Origin: JBPRGH01 sp051418055
GTDB taxonomy: Bacteria; Bacteroidota; Bacteroidia; Cytophagales; Cyclobacteriaceae
Assembly (NCBI GenBank): GCA_051418055.1
Contig: JBPRGH010000055.1
Span: 1-26,098 of the forward strand
DNA length: 26,098 nucleotides
Direction: 5' to 3'
Part shown: in pieces, positions 15,576 to 22,212 of the stretch
How the letters are laid out: each line of letters begins with the position of its first letter
How positions within the stretch are numbered: the stretch's first letter is position 1
Program-made: the position numbers and the translations under genes
Notes under the pieces: model-generated
What the model saw: only the letters and a program-made list of their open reading frames with translations
What the model was told of the DNA's origin: nothing
Database searches by the model: none

Positions 15576-15772
15576 TTATTTTTGCTTTTAACCCTTTAAC
15601 AAAAATGCCTGACAATTGATGGGGATTATATCAACTATTATTTATTTGGAGGATTTCTTGCGGTATTTGCTGTTCCTATTCTGTCGAGTGGCATCAATTT
15701 TCGATCTGACGCCCCAGAGCGGACCCGACCGATGAGAGAACCGTCCCAATAATCTATTTCAGACTAAAAACA

Positions 15773-16207
15773 TTAAAACCCACCCTTCTCATAAGTCGCC
15801 AATTCTCCTTTCAGCCATTCAGGAACAGGTATAGTATGCCTCGCTTTTGTATCGAACATCACCTGCGTGCTTTTACCCTGGGCGTGCAGGATGAGTTTCC
15901 CGTCCTTTTCCGAGCTGATCAGGTATTCTAGGTCAAAACTCTTGGTGCCCATGCGCATGGTACGTACCCAAACTGCCGGTTGATGATCCGTCAGCTTAAG
16001 CTCCCGTTTATAATCACAGGATATATTTGCTATTAAAAACATATTCTTATGCCAGTCCCAGGTAGGGCTCGCTGCAGACATATACTTGCCCCTGCCCAGC
16101 TCAAAATATTGAATGTAGATTGAATTATTCACATGTGCCAGAGGGTCAAGGTCCATCCACCGCACCTGCAACTCCTGCTTAAACTGAAACTGGTTAAATA
16201 TATCCAT
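15773..16207 (-). CDS. Acyl-CoA thioesterase, hotdog fold (YbgC/4-HBT type)
   Basis: 144 residues, the usual size of a single hotdog domain. Near the N-terminus, VRWMDLDPLAHVNNSIYIQYFELGR holds the family signature: an Asp (in LDPLAHVNN) serving as the catalytic carboxylate, and the HVNN motif before the long central helix. A later stretch (RTMRMGTKSFDLEYLI) is the typical beta-strand pair of the sheet. Such proteins cleave acyl-CoA (or acyl-ACP) thioesters in the cytoplasm, and the acyl group cannot be inferred. It is monocistronic, flanked by repeat-rich gaps, with no fatty-acid genes adjacent. Confidence 0.88.
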   Translation of the reverse strand: MDIFNQFQFKQELQVRWMDLDPLAHVNNSIYIQYFELGRGKYMSAASPTWDWHKNMFLIANISCDYKRELKLTDHQPAVWVRTMRMGTKSFDLEYLISSEKDGKLILHAQGKSTQVMFDTKARHTIPVPEWLKGELATYEKGGF

Positions 16208-16281
16208 AGATTAAATGTTTAAACGCGAAAATAATGATCTTTTACCTTTTTGGTATAAGGGCTAAGGCTAAAAAAACTGTA

Positions 16282-16323
16282 GACTAGAGCATAGAGCTAG
16301 GAGCTGAGGGCAAAGAGCAGAGA
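16282..16323. repeat. Heptad tract 3 (GCNNAGA type)
   Basis: Six consecutive 7-base units, such as GACTAGA, GCATAGA and GCAAAGA, with no break in phase. The purine-rich unit differs from the TTAGTCC units elsewhere but has the same period. Confidence 0.65.
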
Positions 16324-16365
16324 CCATTGGAAAGTTGGTTCAAAACTTTAAATTAGAAACTGTCA

Positions 16366-16535
16366 AAGCCGCCCCGTTCTACCCAGATGGCTCTCGCAAG
16401 CGGCCGGGCTTTCGCTACTCGCCGTCCAACCCAAAATCGTGCCATTACTGTCCTGGCGCATGCTTAAGGCGCAGTCATGGCACGACGCCAGCGGCGGGCT
16501 CAAACATGCCGCTCCATCCCTGGCGGAGGAGTAAA
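16366..16535. repeat. GC-rich island A with hairpin core
   Basis: A roughly 170-base block of much higher G+C than its surroundings. Its core (16440-16482) matches island B base for base in length: TGCCA...ACTG...GCGCATGC...GGCGCAGTC.TGGCA. The arms 16437-16450 and 16472-16485 pair with one mismatch. A left flank (16403-16423) is the reverse complement of a segment in island B, and 16369-16420 resembles island C. Confidence 0.7.
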
Positions 16536-16550
16536 CGACCCTTCAGAACT

Positions 16551-16585
16551 AACGACTGAACTATGACTATTGACTAAAGGACTAA
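16551..16585. repeat. Heptad tract 4 (ACTATTG type)
   Basis: Five in-phase 7-base units, for example ACGACTG, ACTATTG and GACTAAG. This is the reverse-complement orientation of the TTAGTCC unit. Confidence 0.55.
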
Positions 16586-16672
16586 GCTTTCCTTTACATT
16601 TTAGAATAAGAGCAAAGAATTTTGTTTACCAGTTGTAAACTCAATAATTAATAATTTTTTTCACGGAATAAT

Positions 16673-16924
16673 ATGGCAACCTTTTTAAAGAAGATAATTC
16701 AGAAAATAACGTATTCTTCCATGATCTTTTGGGACACCGACATTCATTACACACCCGAAAAAATTTTTGAGGAAAAAATTGCTGCCACCCTGCATTTTAA
16801 AAATAAGCTCACAAGGGAAGAACATTCCATTGAACTTGATGTCGAAAATTACCAGTGGTATATGGACGATAAAGTACTTTGGGATGAATATTATCTGGAA
16901 ACCTTAAAGGATTCGAAAGTATAG
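16673..16924 (+). CDS. Small uncharacterised protein (83 aa)
   Basis: A compact 83-residue protein from ATG 16673. Its N-terminus is basic (FLKKIIQKITYSS), and the rest is acidic and Trp/Tyr-rich (YQWYMDDKVLWDEYYLETLKD), consistent with a small soluble alpha/beta fold. No signal peptide or membrane helix. I do not recognise a family. Even codon usage and a clear stop before repeat-rich DNA argue that it is real. It lies upstream of the membrane protein at 17055 but is separated from it by 130 bases with a heptad tract, so co-transcription is uncertain. Confidence 0.65.
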   Translation: MATFLKKIIQKITYSSMIFWDTDIHYTPEKIFEEKIAATLHFKNKLTREEHSIELDVENYQWYMDDKVLWDEYYLETLKDSKV

Positions 16925-16981
16925 GTAACCATTGGAACTAAATATGAAAACGGTCAAGGTCATTTAGGCATGAAACAACAT

Positions 16982-17009
16982 TGAACTTTGAACTTTAAAC
17001 TTTAAACTT
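16982..17009. repeat. Heptad tract 5 (TGAACTT/TAAACTT)
   Basis: Two exact copies of TGAACTT are followed by two exact copies of TAAACTT. This is a nearly perfect tandem 7-mer. Confidence 0.75.
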
Positions 17010-17054
17010 TATTTTGCCTCTTCAAACTAGCACCTGATTTTAATAATTATCTAT

Positions 17055-17741
17055 ATGCTGAAACAAATTAAAGAAAAGCTGGAGCAAATTTCCATGAGAG
17101 CAAAAGAGAGGGAGTTAGCAATGATCAGCCAATTTGGTAATCCTATAGCAGAGCAGGCCGGATGGTCACCTATAAAAGGTGGAGGTAGTAATTTTAAGAG
17201 CCAGGTATTAGTATGGAATGAGCTTAACAATCAGCTGAAGGTAGCAAAATCAGTGGGTGGAAAATTATTTTTTGGACTTTTTGCTCTCATTGGATCCGGT
17301 ATCTTATTATTCGCTGCAGGAGAAGCTTCAGGGGTTATTACTACCGGCAATATCAATGAATCAGGAGAATTATTGCCCGTTCTAATATTTGGCTCAATAT
17401 TCTTTCTTGTTGGGACCATACCTCTATTTAGAAATAAATATTTGGCATTTGATAAAGCACAAGGCTTCTGCTGGGAAGGAAATAACAGCCCGAGAAATGT
17501 GATTCGTGCTGAGGAAACAGCTAAACTAATACGGCTGGAGCGAATTAAAGGCCTTCAGATCATCAAAGAACGTATATCTTCTTCCAAAAGCAGCTATTAC
17601 AGCTATGAGCTCAACCTTATCCTTGATGATAACTCGAGAGTAAATGTTATGGACCATGGCAGCCAGTCTTCCATCAGGTCCGATGCCAAAAAGCTGGGCG
17701 ATTACCTTAATGTCCCTATATTTGATGGCAGTGATTTTTGA
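17055..17741 (+). CDS. Uncharacterised membrane protein with two TM helices (228 aa)
   Basis: Residues 1-65 are cytoplasmic and charged (MLKQIKEKLEQISMRAKERE...). Two hydrophobic helices follow at about 70-90 (GGKLFFGLFALIGSGILLF) and 107-124 (LLPVLIFGSIFFLVGTI). The C-terminal 100 residues look like a small beta domain: RLERIKGLQIIKERI, a Ser/Tyr stretch, SYELNLILDDNSRVNVMDHG and a closing helix, SDAKKLGDYLNVPIFD. This arrangement, with membrane hairpin and a PH-like strand domain that mentions its own ligand loop, recurs in proteins of unknown function from Bacteroidetes and Proteobacteria. I cannot name the family. It appears intact. Confidence 0.7.
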   Translation: MLKQIKEKLEQISMRAKERELAMISQFGNPIAEQAGWSPIKGGGSNFKSQVLVWNELNNQLKVAKSVGGKLFFGLFALIGSGILLFAAGEASGVITTGNINESGELLPVLIFGSIFFLVGTIPLFRNKYLAFDKAQGFCWEGNNSPRNVIRAEETAKLIRLERIKGLQIIKERISSSKSSYYSYELNLILDDNSRVNVMDHGSQSSIRSDAKKLGDYLNVPIFDGSDF

Positions 17742-17756
17742 AAAATAATGCCCAAT

Positions 17757-17784
17757 ACTTAAGACTCAGGTCTATGGACTAAAA
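17757..17784. repeat. Heptad tract 6 (ACTCAGG/ACTAAAA)
   Basis: Four units in 7-base phase (for example ACTTAAG, ACTCAGG), 15 bases after the preceding stop codon. Orientation is as in tract 4. Confidence 0.5.
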
Positions 17785-17835
17785 ATATCATTTGAAGCGT
17801 AAAAATGTTATCCTATAAAATAAAAGGAATAACAA

Positions 17836-18093
17836 ATGGCTTATTTTGAAATTCAGAAAGCAAAGACAGATGAAGTAGAATCGAAGGTTCCACCATCATA
17901 CAGTGATGAGGTATGCCTGATGGAATTTAAATCAAAACCTGATTCAGTTTATATAGCTACCACAAGTGGCTTGGTAATAGAAAATCTTGAAAAATCTTAT
18001 AAACTTAAGAAGCTGGAGAAAAGGCCCCAAAAGCTCTTCGATGAAGATCCCTCAAAAGTTAAAGGGAATGAAAGGCTGATTAAAAGGGAGTGA
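17836..18093 (+). CDS. Small uncharacterised protein (85 aa)
   Basis: 85 residues from ATG 17836, with AAAGGAA upstream, one of the few Shine-Dalgarno-like sites in the window. The protein is soluble, with a strand-rich middle (VCLMEFKSKPDSVYIATTSGLVI) and a Lys-rich C-terminus (KLKKLEKRPQKLF...). No motif is recognised. The good start context and the lack of overlap with repeats support a real gene. Confidence 0.6.
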   Translation: MAYFEIQKAKTDEVESKVPPSYSDEVCLMEFKSKPDSVYIATTSGLVIENLEKSYKLKKLEKRPQKLFDEDPSKVKGNERLIKRE

Positions 18094-18100
18094 GTTGTGT

Positions 18101-18128
18101 TGAGTCCATAGTCTTTAGTCGTTAGTGG
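18101..18128. repeat. Heptad tract 7 (TTAGTCG type)
   Basis: Four 7-base units in phase (TGAGTCC, ATAGTCT, then TTAGTCG and TTAGTGG), eight bases after a stop codon. Confidence 0.6.
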
Positions 18129-18174
18129 TAAAAATATTTGCTACTGGAAAAAACTATGAGTTCAGGGTTAAATG

Positions 18175-18209
18175 ATCGGCAGTCTGCAGCCTGCAGTTGG
18201 CAAAGGGCA
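18175..18209. repeat. Heptad tract 8 (CTGCAGT type)
   Basis: Five units that all end in GCA (ATCGGCA, GTCTGCA, GCCTGCA and so on), in 7-base phase. A different consensus from tract 7, only 46 bases away. Confidence 0.65.
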
Positions 18210-18299
18210 TTAAAGAAATCTCAAGTTTTCACCAAGCCTCCTCTTAATGACCATCGAAGGATAATTCGCAACCCTCTGCTAGTGATTGAGGCTCTGTCT

Positions 18300-18416
18300 G
18301 AGCCCGCTGTGGGAAGTCATGCCACGACTGCTTTAGCGCATGCCCGTGGCGCAGTCGTGGCATGACTCTAGCGCTGGCCGGCGAGTGCCGAAAGCACGGG
18401 CCTTTAGGCAGCGGCC
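18300..18416. repeat. GC-rich island B with a 17-base perfect hairpin
   Basis: Arms 18315-18331 and 18351-18367 are perfectly complementary over 17 bases around a 19-base loop containing GCGCATGC. The core 18320-18362 aligns ungapped with the core of island A. Where the two differ in the stem, both strands change together, so pairing is kept. A right flank (18380-18401, GGCGAGT..CGAAAGC) matches the reverse complement of island A's left flank. It lies in the 387-base gap before xseA. Confidence 0.75.
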
Positions 18417-18480
18417 ACATTAGGCATTTCAGCTATAATTAAATTATCTTAGTTTATCTTTCTGAGTTGCTAATTCTTCT

Positions 18481-19881
18481 ATGTCACAAGCTATAAATGA
18501 TAAAAAGGTTTTTTCGCTCCTTGAGGTTACAACGAGCATAAGAAAAACACTGGAGGCGCGTTATACAAGTGCCTTTTGGGTGAAGGCGGAGATGAATAAG
18601 CTCAATTTCTATAAGCACTCGGGGCATTGCTATCCTGACCTTGTGGAGAAAAAAGATGGAAAGGTAGTAGCACAGCTCAGGTCAATCTTGTGGAAGGGGG
18701 ATTATACGCGGATAAATGAGGCTTTCGAGCGGGTATTAAAGGAGCCATTAAAAGATGGTATCAAGATCCTTTTATATGCTAAAATTGGTTTTACTCCGGA
18801 GTATGGCCTTTCTCTACAGATCCTTGATATTGATCCTGCATTTACGCTGGGTGACTTGGAGCAGGAAAAGCTTCAGACGATTATGCAGCTTCAGGAAAAT
18901 GGACTTTTCAGTAAAAACAAGTCACTCCCCATCCCTCTCCTGCCACAGCGGATAGCTATTATTTCTGTTGATACGAGCAAAGGATATGCTGATTTCCAGA
19001 AGGTTTTGGAGGCGGCGCAGGCGAGCTGGAACTACAGGTTTTTTTACATGCTCTTTCCTTCTCTGCTGCAGGGTGATAAGGCGGCTCTTGCCATCATGCA
19101 GCAGCTTAGGAATATCAGGCGAGTTATTCATCACTTTGATATAGTTGCAATCATCCGTGGAGGTGGTGGTGACGTAGGGTTATCCTGTTATAATAATTAT
19201 GCTCTGGCAAAAGAAATTGCAGCTTTTCCCCTACCTGTCATTACAGGCATAGGCCACTCTACAAATGAGACCGTTGCCGAAATGATCGCCTGTGAGAATG
19301 CTATTACGCCAACAAAACTGTCGGAATTCCTGATACAGAAGTTCCATGACTTTCGAAACCCTGTGGAGAATGCTCAGAAAATCATAATTGATAAAGGCAG
19401 AAGGATAATTCAGGAGCAAAATGCAGAATTTGCCGGCCAGGTGAAGCTGCTTAAATCCGTGACTAAAAATGTGATATTCACCAATGAAAAGGCGATAACA
19501 CGGCAGGCGGATAACCTGATCCACCAGATGAGGTTCGGGATTGCCGGTGAAAAGGAAAGGTTGTCATCGGCAGGTGAAAAAATAAAACGAGCGGCATATG
19601 ATTTTTGCGCCAATGAAAAGAATACATTAATTCAGTTCTCTTTGGATCTAAAAAAAGATTCCTCCACTTACCTTAAGTATGAAAAAGTAGAACTGGCTAA
19701 CCTTGAAAAACACCTGCAGCTTCTGAGCCCTACAAATGTAATGAAGAGGGGCTACAGCATTACGAAAGTAAATGGAAAGGCTTTATCCTCCACGGAAGGA
19801 TTAAAGGAAGGCGATGAGTTGAATACCATTTTATATGATGGAAATCTAATTAGTGCAATAAAGAAAATCATCAAAAAATGA
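18481..19881 (+). CDS. xseA: Exodeoxyribonuclease VII large subunit
   Basis: 466 residues, against about 456 in E. coli. An N-terminal OB-fold (about 10-110, with SAFWVKAEMNKLNFYKHSGHCYPDLVEK) binds single-stranded DNA. The catalytic half begins near residue 125 with the LPQRIAIISVDTSKGYADF stretch. It carries the family signature IIRGGGGDVGLSCYNN (about 222-237) and GIGHSTNETVAEMIA, followed by ITPTKLSEF. Then comes the long coiled coil, and a short C-terminal domain (RGYSITKVNGKALSS). With XseB it forms exonuclease VII, which degrades single-stranded DNA from both ends into oligonucleotides, in mismatch repair and damage tolerance. The stop codon overlaps the xseB start (ATGA), so the subunits are translationally coupled. 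Confidence 0.96.
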   Translation: MSQAINDKKVFSLLEVTTSIRKTLEARYTSAFWVKAEMNKLNFYKHSGHCYPDLVEKKDGKVVAQLRSILWKGDYTRINEAFERVLKEPLKDGIKILLYAKIGFTPEYGLSLQILDIDPAFTLGDLEQEKLQTIMQLQENGLFSKNKSLPIPLLPQRIAIISVDTSKGYADFQKVLEAAQASWNYRFFYMLFPSLLQGDKAALAIMQQLRNIRRVIHHFDIVAIIRGGGGDVGLSCYNNYALAKEIAAFPLPVITGIGHSTNETVAEMIACENAITPTKLSEFLIQKFHDFRNPVENAQKIIIDKGRRIIQEQNAEFAGQVKLLKSVTKNVIFTNEKAITRQADNLIHQMRFGIAGEKERLSSAGEKIKRAAYDFCANEKNTLIQFSLDLKKDSSTYLKYEKVELANLEKHLQLLSPTNVMKRGYSITKVNGKALSSTEGLKEGDELNTILYDGNLISAIKKIIKK

Positions 19882-20093
19882 ATGAAGATATAAACTATAC
19901 AAGAGCCTTCGAGGAGCTGAAGGAGATCGTAAATGAAATTGAACAGGGTGAGATCACTGTTGATGAGCTATCAAACAAGGTAAAAAGGGCTGCAGTATTG
20001 ATCAGGATCTGCAAAGATAAGCTTTCAACAACCGAGGAGGATGTGAATAAGATCCTGGAGGAGCTGGATGGGAAGGTTAGTCCTGAGTCCTGA
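19878..20093 (+). CDS. xseB: Exodeoxyribonuclease VII small subunit
   Basis: 71 residues, the normal size. The conserved core is YTRAFEELKEIVNEIEQGEITVDELSNKVKRAAVLIRICKDKL, matching the family's two-helix hairpin that wraps the XseA coiled coil. Start at ATG 19878, overlapping the xseA stop. Oddity: the last five or so codons (KVSPES and stop) coincide with the first units of the heptad tract beginning at 20076. The C-terminus therefore appears to be written in repeat DNA, which may have replaced the original ending. Confidence 0.94.
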   Translation: MNEDINYTRAFEELKEIVNEIEQGEITVDELSNKVKRAAVLIRICKDKLSTTEEDVNKILEELDGKVSPES

Positions 20094-20110
20094 AGCATTA
20101 GTCACTAGAT
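20076..20110. repeat. Heptad tract 9, overlapping the end of xseB
   Basis: Five in-phase units (GTTAGTC, CTGAGTC and similar) start 18 bases before the end of xseB and run past its stop codon. Confidence 0.6.
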
Positions 20111-20140
20111 AAAAGAATAGCAGTCTATAGATAAAAAAAC

Positions 20141-20195
20141 CTAAGGTCAGGCTGAGCTCCGTCGAAGCCCAAACGGATTCTGTTGTAGAAGTTTC
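20141..20195 (+). repeat. 55-base direct repeat, copy 1
   Basis: Begins CTAAGGTCAGGCTGAGC and ends GTAGAAGTTTC. It is identical in length to copy 2 at 20206, with a handful of substitutions. It contains the GGCTGAGC...GTCGAAGCC word typical of dispersed Bacteroidetes intergenic repeats. Confidence 0.75.
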
Positions 20196-20205
20196 AATAA
20201 TCACT

Positions 20206-20260
20206 CTAAGGTCAGGCTGAGCCCAGTCGAAGCCCAACCGGGCTCTTGTGTAGAAGTTTC
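20206..20260 (+). repeat. 55-base direct repeat, copy 2
   Basis: Second copy, 65 bases downstream of the first start to start. A shorter inverted relative (TTTGACAAGCTCAGAGTGA) occurs at about 20301-20319, so the three together form a small repeat cluster between heptad tracts 9 and 10. Confidence 0.75.
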
Positions 20261-20325
20261 GATTAACACCATATCCTGAGATTCTAACTCTGGTCTACCC
20301 TTTGACAAGCTCAGAGTGATGGATG

Positions 20326-20381
20326 GTTAGTCTTGAGTACTGAGTATTTTGTCCTGAGTATTTATTCCTGATATTGAGTAA
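20326..20381. repeat. Heptad tract 10 (CTGAGTA type), the longest
   Basis: Eight 7-base units without a phase break, including GTTAGTC, TTGAGTA and two exact copies of CTGAGTA. Confidence 0.7.
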
Positions 20382-20397
20382 AAGTAAGCCTTAAAAA

Positions 20398-20590
20398 GAG
20401 CGGGGCCGCGGTCTAACGACTGGATGTGCGCCTGCCGGCGGGAAGGGCGACTGACCGATGTGTGAGGGCCAGTCGAGAGTAAGCAAAAATAATTGGCACC
20501 TGGCAGAATGTCCTTGACCTGAATTTATTAAAAAGTGCTGCAGAGTTCCCTTATAGGAGCCGGAGGTGCGGTAGCCAGGGTCAGCAAGAT
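20398..20590. other. GC-rich spacer island D
   Basis: The rest of the 521-base gap between xseB and the next gene. Its first 80 bases are strikingly G+C-rich (GGGGCCGCGG, GCCTGCCGGCGGG). Composition is as in islands A-C, but no hairpin core or clear alignment to them was found. It carries no believable reading frame. Confidence 0.45.
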
Positions 20591-20614
20591 GAAAAAAATT
20601 ATGTAGTTTTAACT

Positions 20615-21157
20615 ATGGCAAATATCTATTGTACTAAAAAATTTGAACAGCTGGTAGGAAAAAAGCTGATGGAGAAAGAACCTTCCCCAAGTACCTTCGG
20701 TAACTGGAATGCCCATCTTTTCCCCCTTCAGGGGAGGAAATGCCTGATCGTTATGAATGATGTATCTTACTATGCCATAGTATTCCTCGACATACTTAAA
20801 AAAGACATCCTTAATTTTGATGACCTGTTCTGTAGGCGTTTTATCGAACAGCTCAGCTACGACCACATTGATTTTCCGCTCACCAGCACCACAAAAGTCT
20901 TTGATGACCTTGCTCCTCACTTTTTGCCAACAAATAACAACAGAAAAGTACTGGGAACAATAAATGATTACATCCACACAGTTAGGGCACACCTGGAGCT
21001 TAATTACCACAATCAGATAAAGCTTATTGATCTGCCAGTTATGAACCACAACCTAAATAATTCTCTTGTTGGGGCACTTGGACCAAAATCTGGCTATGGC
21101 AGGCCCAGTGAGGAAATGAAAAAGCTGATTGAGGAGGTTTATGGAAAAGTTGAGTAG
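20615..21157 (+). CDS. DUF6933-like protein
   Basis: 180 residues from ATG 20615. The N-terminus MANIYCTKKFEQLVG is followed by FGNWNAHLFPLQGRKCLIVMNDVSYYAIVF, which matches my recollection of the DUF6933 pattern: an I-x-CTKK opening, then GxWHANLF and a K-C-(L/V) strand. A second conserved region is VLGTINDYIHTVRAHLE. The family is cytoplasmic and uncharacterised, and some plasmid-borne members have related N-termini. No catalytic motif is obvious. The gene stands alone between two GC-rich islands. Confidence 0.65.
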   Translation: MANIYCTKKFEQLVGKKLMEKEPSPSTFGNWNAHLFPLQGRKCLIVMNDVSYYAIVFLDILKKDILNFDDLFCRRFIEQLSYDHIDFPLTSTTKVFDDLAPHFLPTNNNRKVLGTINDYIHTVRAHLELNYHNQIKLIDLPVMNHNLNNSLVGALGPKSGYGRPSEEMKKLIEEVYGKVE

Positions 21158-21210
21158 AAAGCAAAGCCAGTATTAACCTTAACTTACGCACATCTCAGCA
21201 CCAGGATCAT

Positions 21211-21354
21211 GCCGCCCCCGTTCCCGCCACAGAGCCATTACAAGCGGTCGGGCCTTCACTAGACTGCCTGCCCTTTGGCCACTACGGGCTCCAACAGGCC
21301 CATCGGCCCCCACAGGCTTGCCGACGGCGCAGTGTTCAGTCCCTGGCAGAAGGG
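21211..21354. repeat. GC-rich island C
   Basis: Its first half aligns in the same orientation with island A: GCCGCCCCCGTTC against GCCGCCCCGTTC, then CAAGCGGTCGGGCCTTC against CAAGCGGCCGGGCTTTC. The end (GGCGCAGTG, then CCCTGGCAGAAGG) resembles island A's GGCGCAGTC and CCCTGGCGGAGG. The hairpin core itself is degraded. It fills the gap after the DUF6933-like gene. Confidence 0.6.
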
Positions 21355-21373
21355 AAAATATGGAAAATACATG

Positions 21374-21850
21374 CTAATTCTCCCTCTTCTTTTTCTTTAA
21401 AAAACCCAAATCTTCCTGGTCCCTTGATTCATTTCGCTCTTTTATTGCAGCTTCTTTTAAATGTATCATGTCATCTATAGACGCTATACTTAACTCCAGG
21501 TTTTCTATATAAATAATATTTCTTCGTTCATAGGCATAATTAAAATCAATCACATCCAGCTTCTTTAAAATTTCAATTTTAAATGGTTCATCTCCAATAT
21601 CTACAATTTGTGGGATCTGAAACATGCGAAGTGAAATTTGTTCTTCCGGGATTTGGAAGGCAATGCAAGCTTGCTTAAGTTTTAAGACATTTTCATCAGA
21701 AGTATCAATAAAAATATCTAAGTCTTTTGTGGCTCGGATATGACCATATACACCCATGGCATAACCTCCGATAATGAGGTATTTAACTTGCTTATCATTA
21801 AGTTGGTGTATAAATTCTCTGAAATCCTCCGGCAGTAGATTATTCTTCAT
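21374..21850 (-). CDS. Nucleotidyltransferase (MNT/DUF6036-like)
   Basis: 158 residues from ATG 21848-21850; an upstream in-frame extension to 21904 overlaps the small gene in front and is not favoured. Residues about 20-55 carry the polymerase-beta-type nucleotidyltransferase core: VKYLIIGGYAMGVYGHIRATKDLDIFID, with the GG of the G-(G/S) motif and the D-x-D metal ligands (DLDIF). The C-terminal half (SIASIDDMIHLKEAA and the DQEDLGFL stretch) is typical of AbiEii-like/DUF6036 enzymes that arrange the substrate pocket. Known relatives transfer nucleotides to tRNA or to partner proteins, and serve as toxins or antitoxins. The start overlaps the end of the 60-residue gene in front by 11 bases, indicating a two-gene operon. 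Confidence 0.82.
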   Translation of the reverse strand: MKNNLLPEDFREFIHQLNDKQVKYLIIGGYAMGVYGHIRATKDLDIFIDTSDENVLKLKQACIAFQIPEEQISLRMFQIPQIVDIGDEPFKIEILKKLDVIDFNYAYERRNIIYIENLELSIASIDDMIHLKEAAIKERNESRDQEDLGFLKKKKREN

Positions 21851-22022
21851 AATAAATCTTTCTTTTAAGAACCGGTTTGGAAACATCAATGCCCATAAAA
21901 GCATAATTCATCTTTACAGCAATGCAGAAATTCACAAAGTTTTCCTCTAATGATTTTTCAGTAGAAATGGCGTTTCCTCCTTTCTCACCAGCGATTTTAA
22001 TTGTTCGTTTTATAAGCTGCAT
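21840..22022 (-). CDS. Small protein partnered with the nucleotidyltransferase (60 aa)
   Basis: 60 residues from ATG 22020-22022; a TTG nine codons earlier is the alternative start. It begins basic (MQLIKRTIKIAGEKGGNAIS), then helical (TEKSLEENFVNFCIAVKMNYAFMGIDVSKPVLKRK). No known domain is recognised. Its 3' end overlaps the nucleotidyltransferase start by 11 bases, which argues for translational coupling and for a real gene. Size and position are those of the small component of a toxin-antitoxin pair; this is inference. Confidence 0.6.
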   Translation of the reverse strand: MQLIKRTIKIAGEKGGNAISTEKSLEENFVNFCIAVKMNYAFMGIDVSKPVLKRKIYYEE

Positions 22023-22212
22023 ATTAAGCAATTTACAAAATGTGTTCAAATTTTGATAATCTACTCAAGTTATTAATAACAAACCACTATCTCAATCAGT
22101 GGGATCAGTCGGATCGTATTTACCTTTCCGCAAGAAGCTACTGAGGATTATTTGGCCTCCATAGGAAGCTATGATATGTTGATAAAATTTATTTGACCAC
22201 ACCGGATCCCGG

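Larger units (their letters stand above)
16208..16672. other. 465-base repeat-filled gap
   Basis: Between the thioesterase and the small protein at 16673 the spacer consists of a heptad tract (16282-16323), a GC-rich island (16366-16535) and a second heptad tract (16551-16585). A 74-codon frame across the island (16335-16559) reads as Pro/Arg/His-rich nonsense and is not treated as a gene. Confidence 0.7.

Noticed and set aside
15690..15740. AGTGGCATCA and a GC-rich patch resembling the IS end at 91-100
   Set aside because: Only ten bases match and the GACCGAAAT part is absent, so an old IS21 end cannot be supported.
16335..16559. A 74-codon frame across GC-rich island A
   Set aside because: Pro/Arg/His-rich nonsense with no fold or family. 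It runs through the repeat core shared with island B, which is open in another frame there.
18138..18365. A 75-codon frame across island B
   Set aside because: Its second half is the 17-base hairpin and its first half includes heptad tract 8; an open frame there is a side-effect of high G+C.
20609..21049. Minus-strand frame opposite the DUF6933-like gene
   Set aside because: Shadow of the plus-strand gene; no motif of its own.
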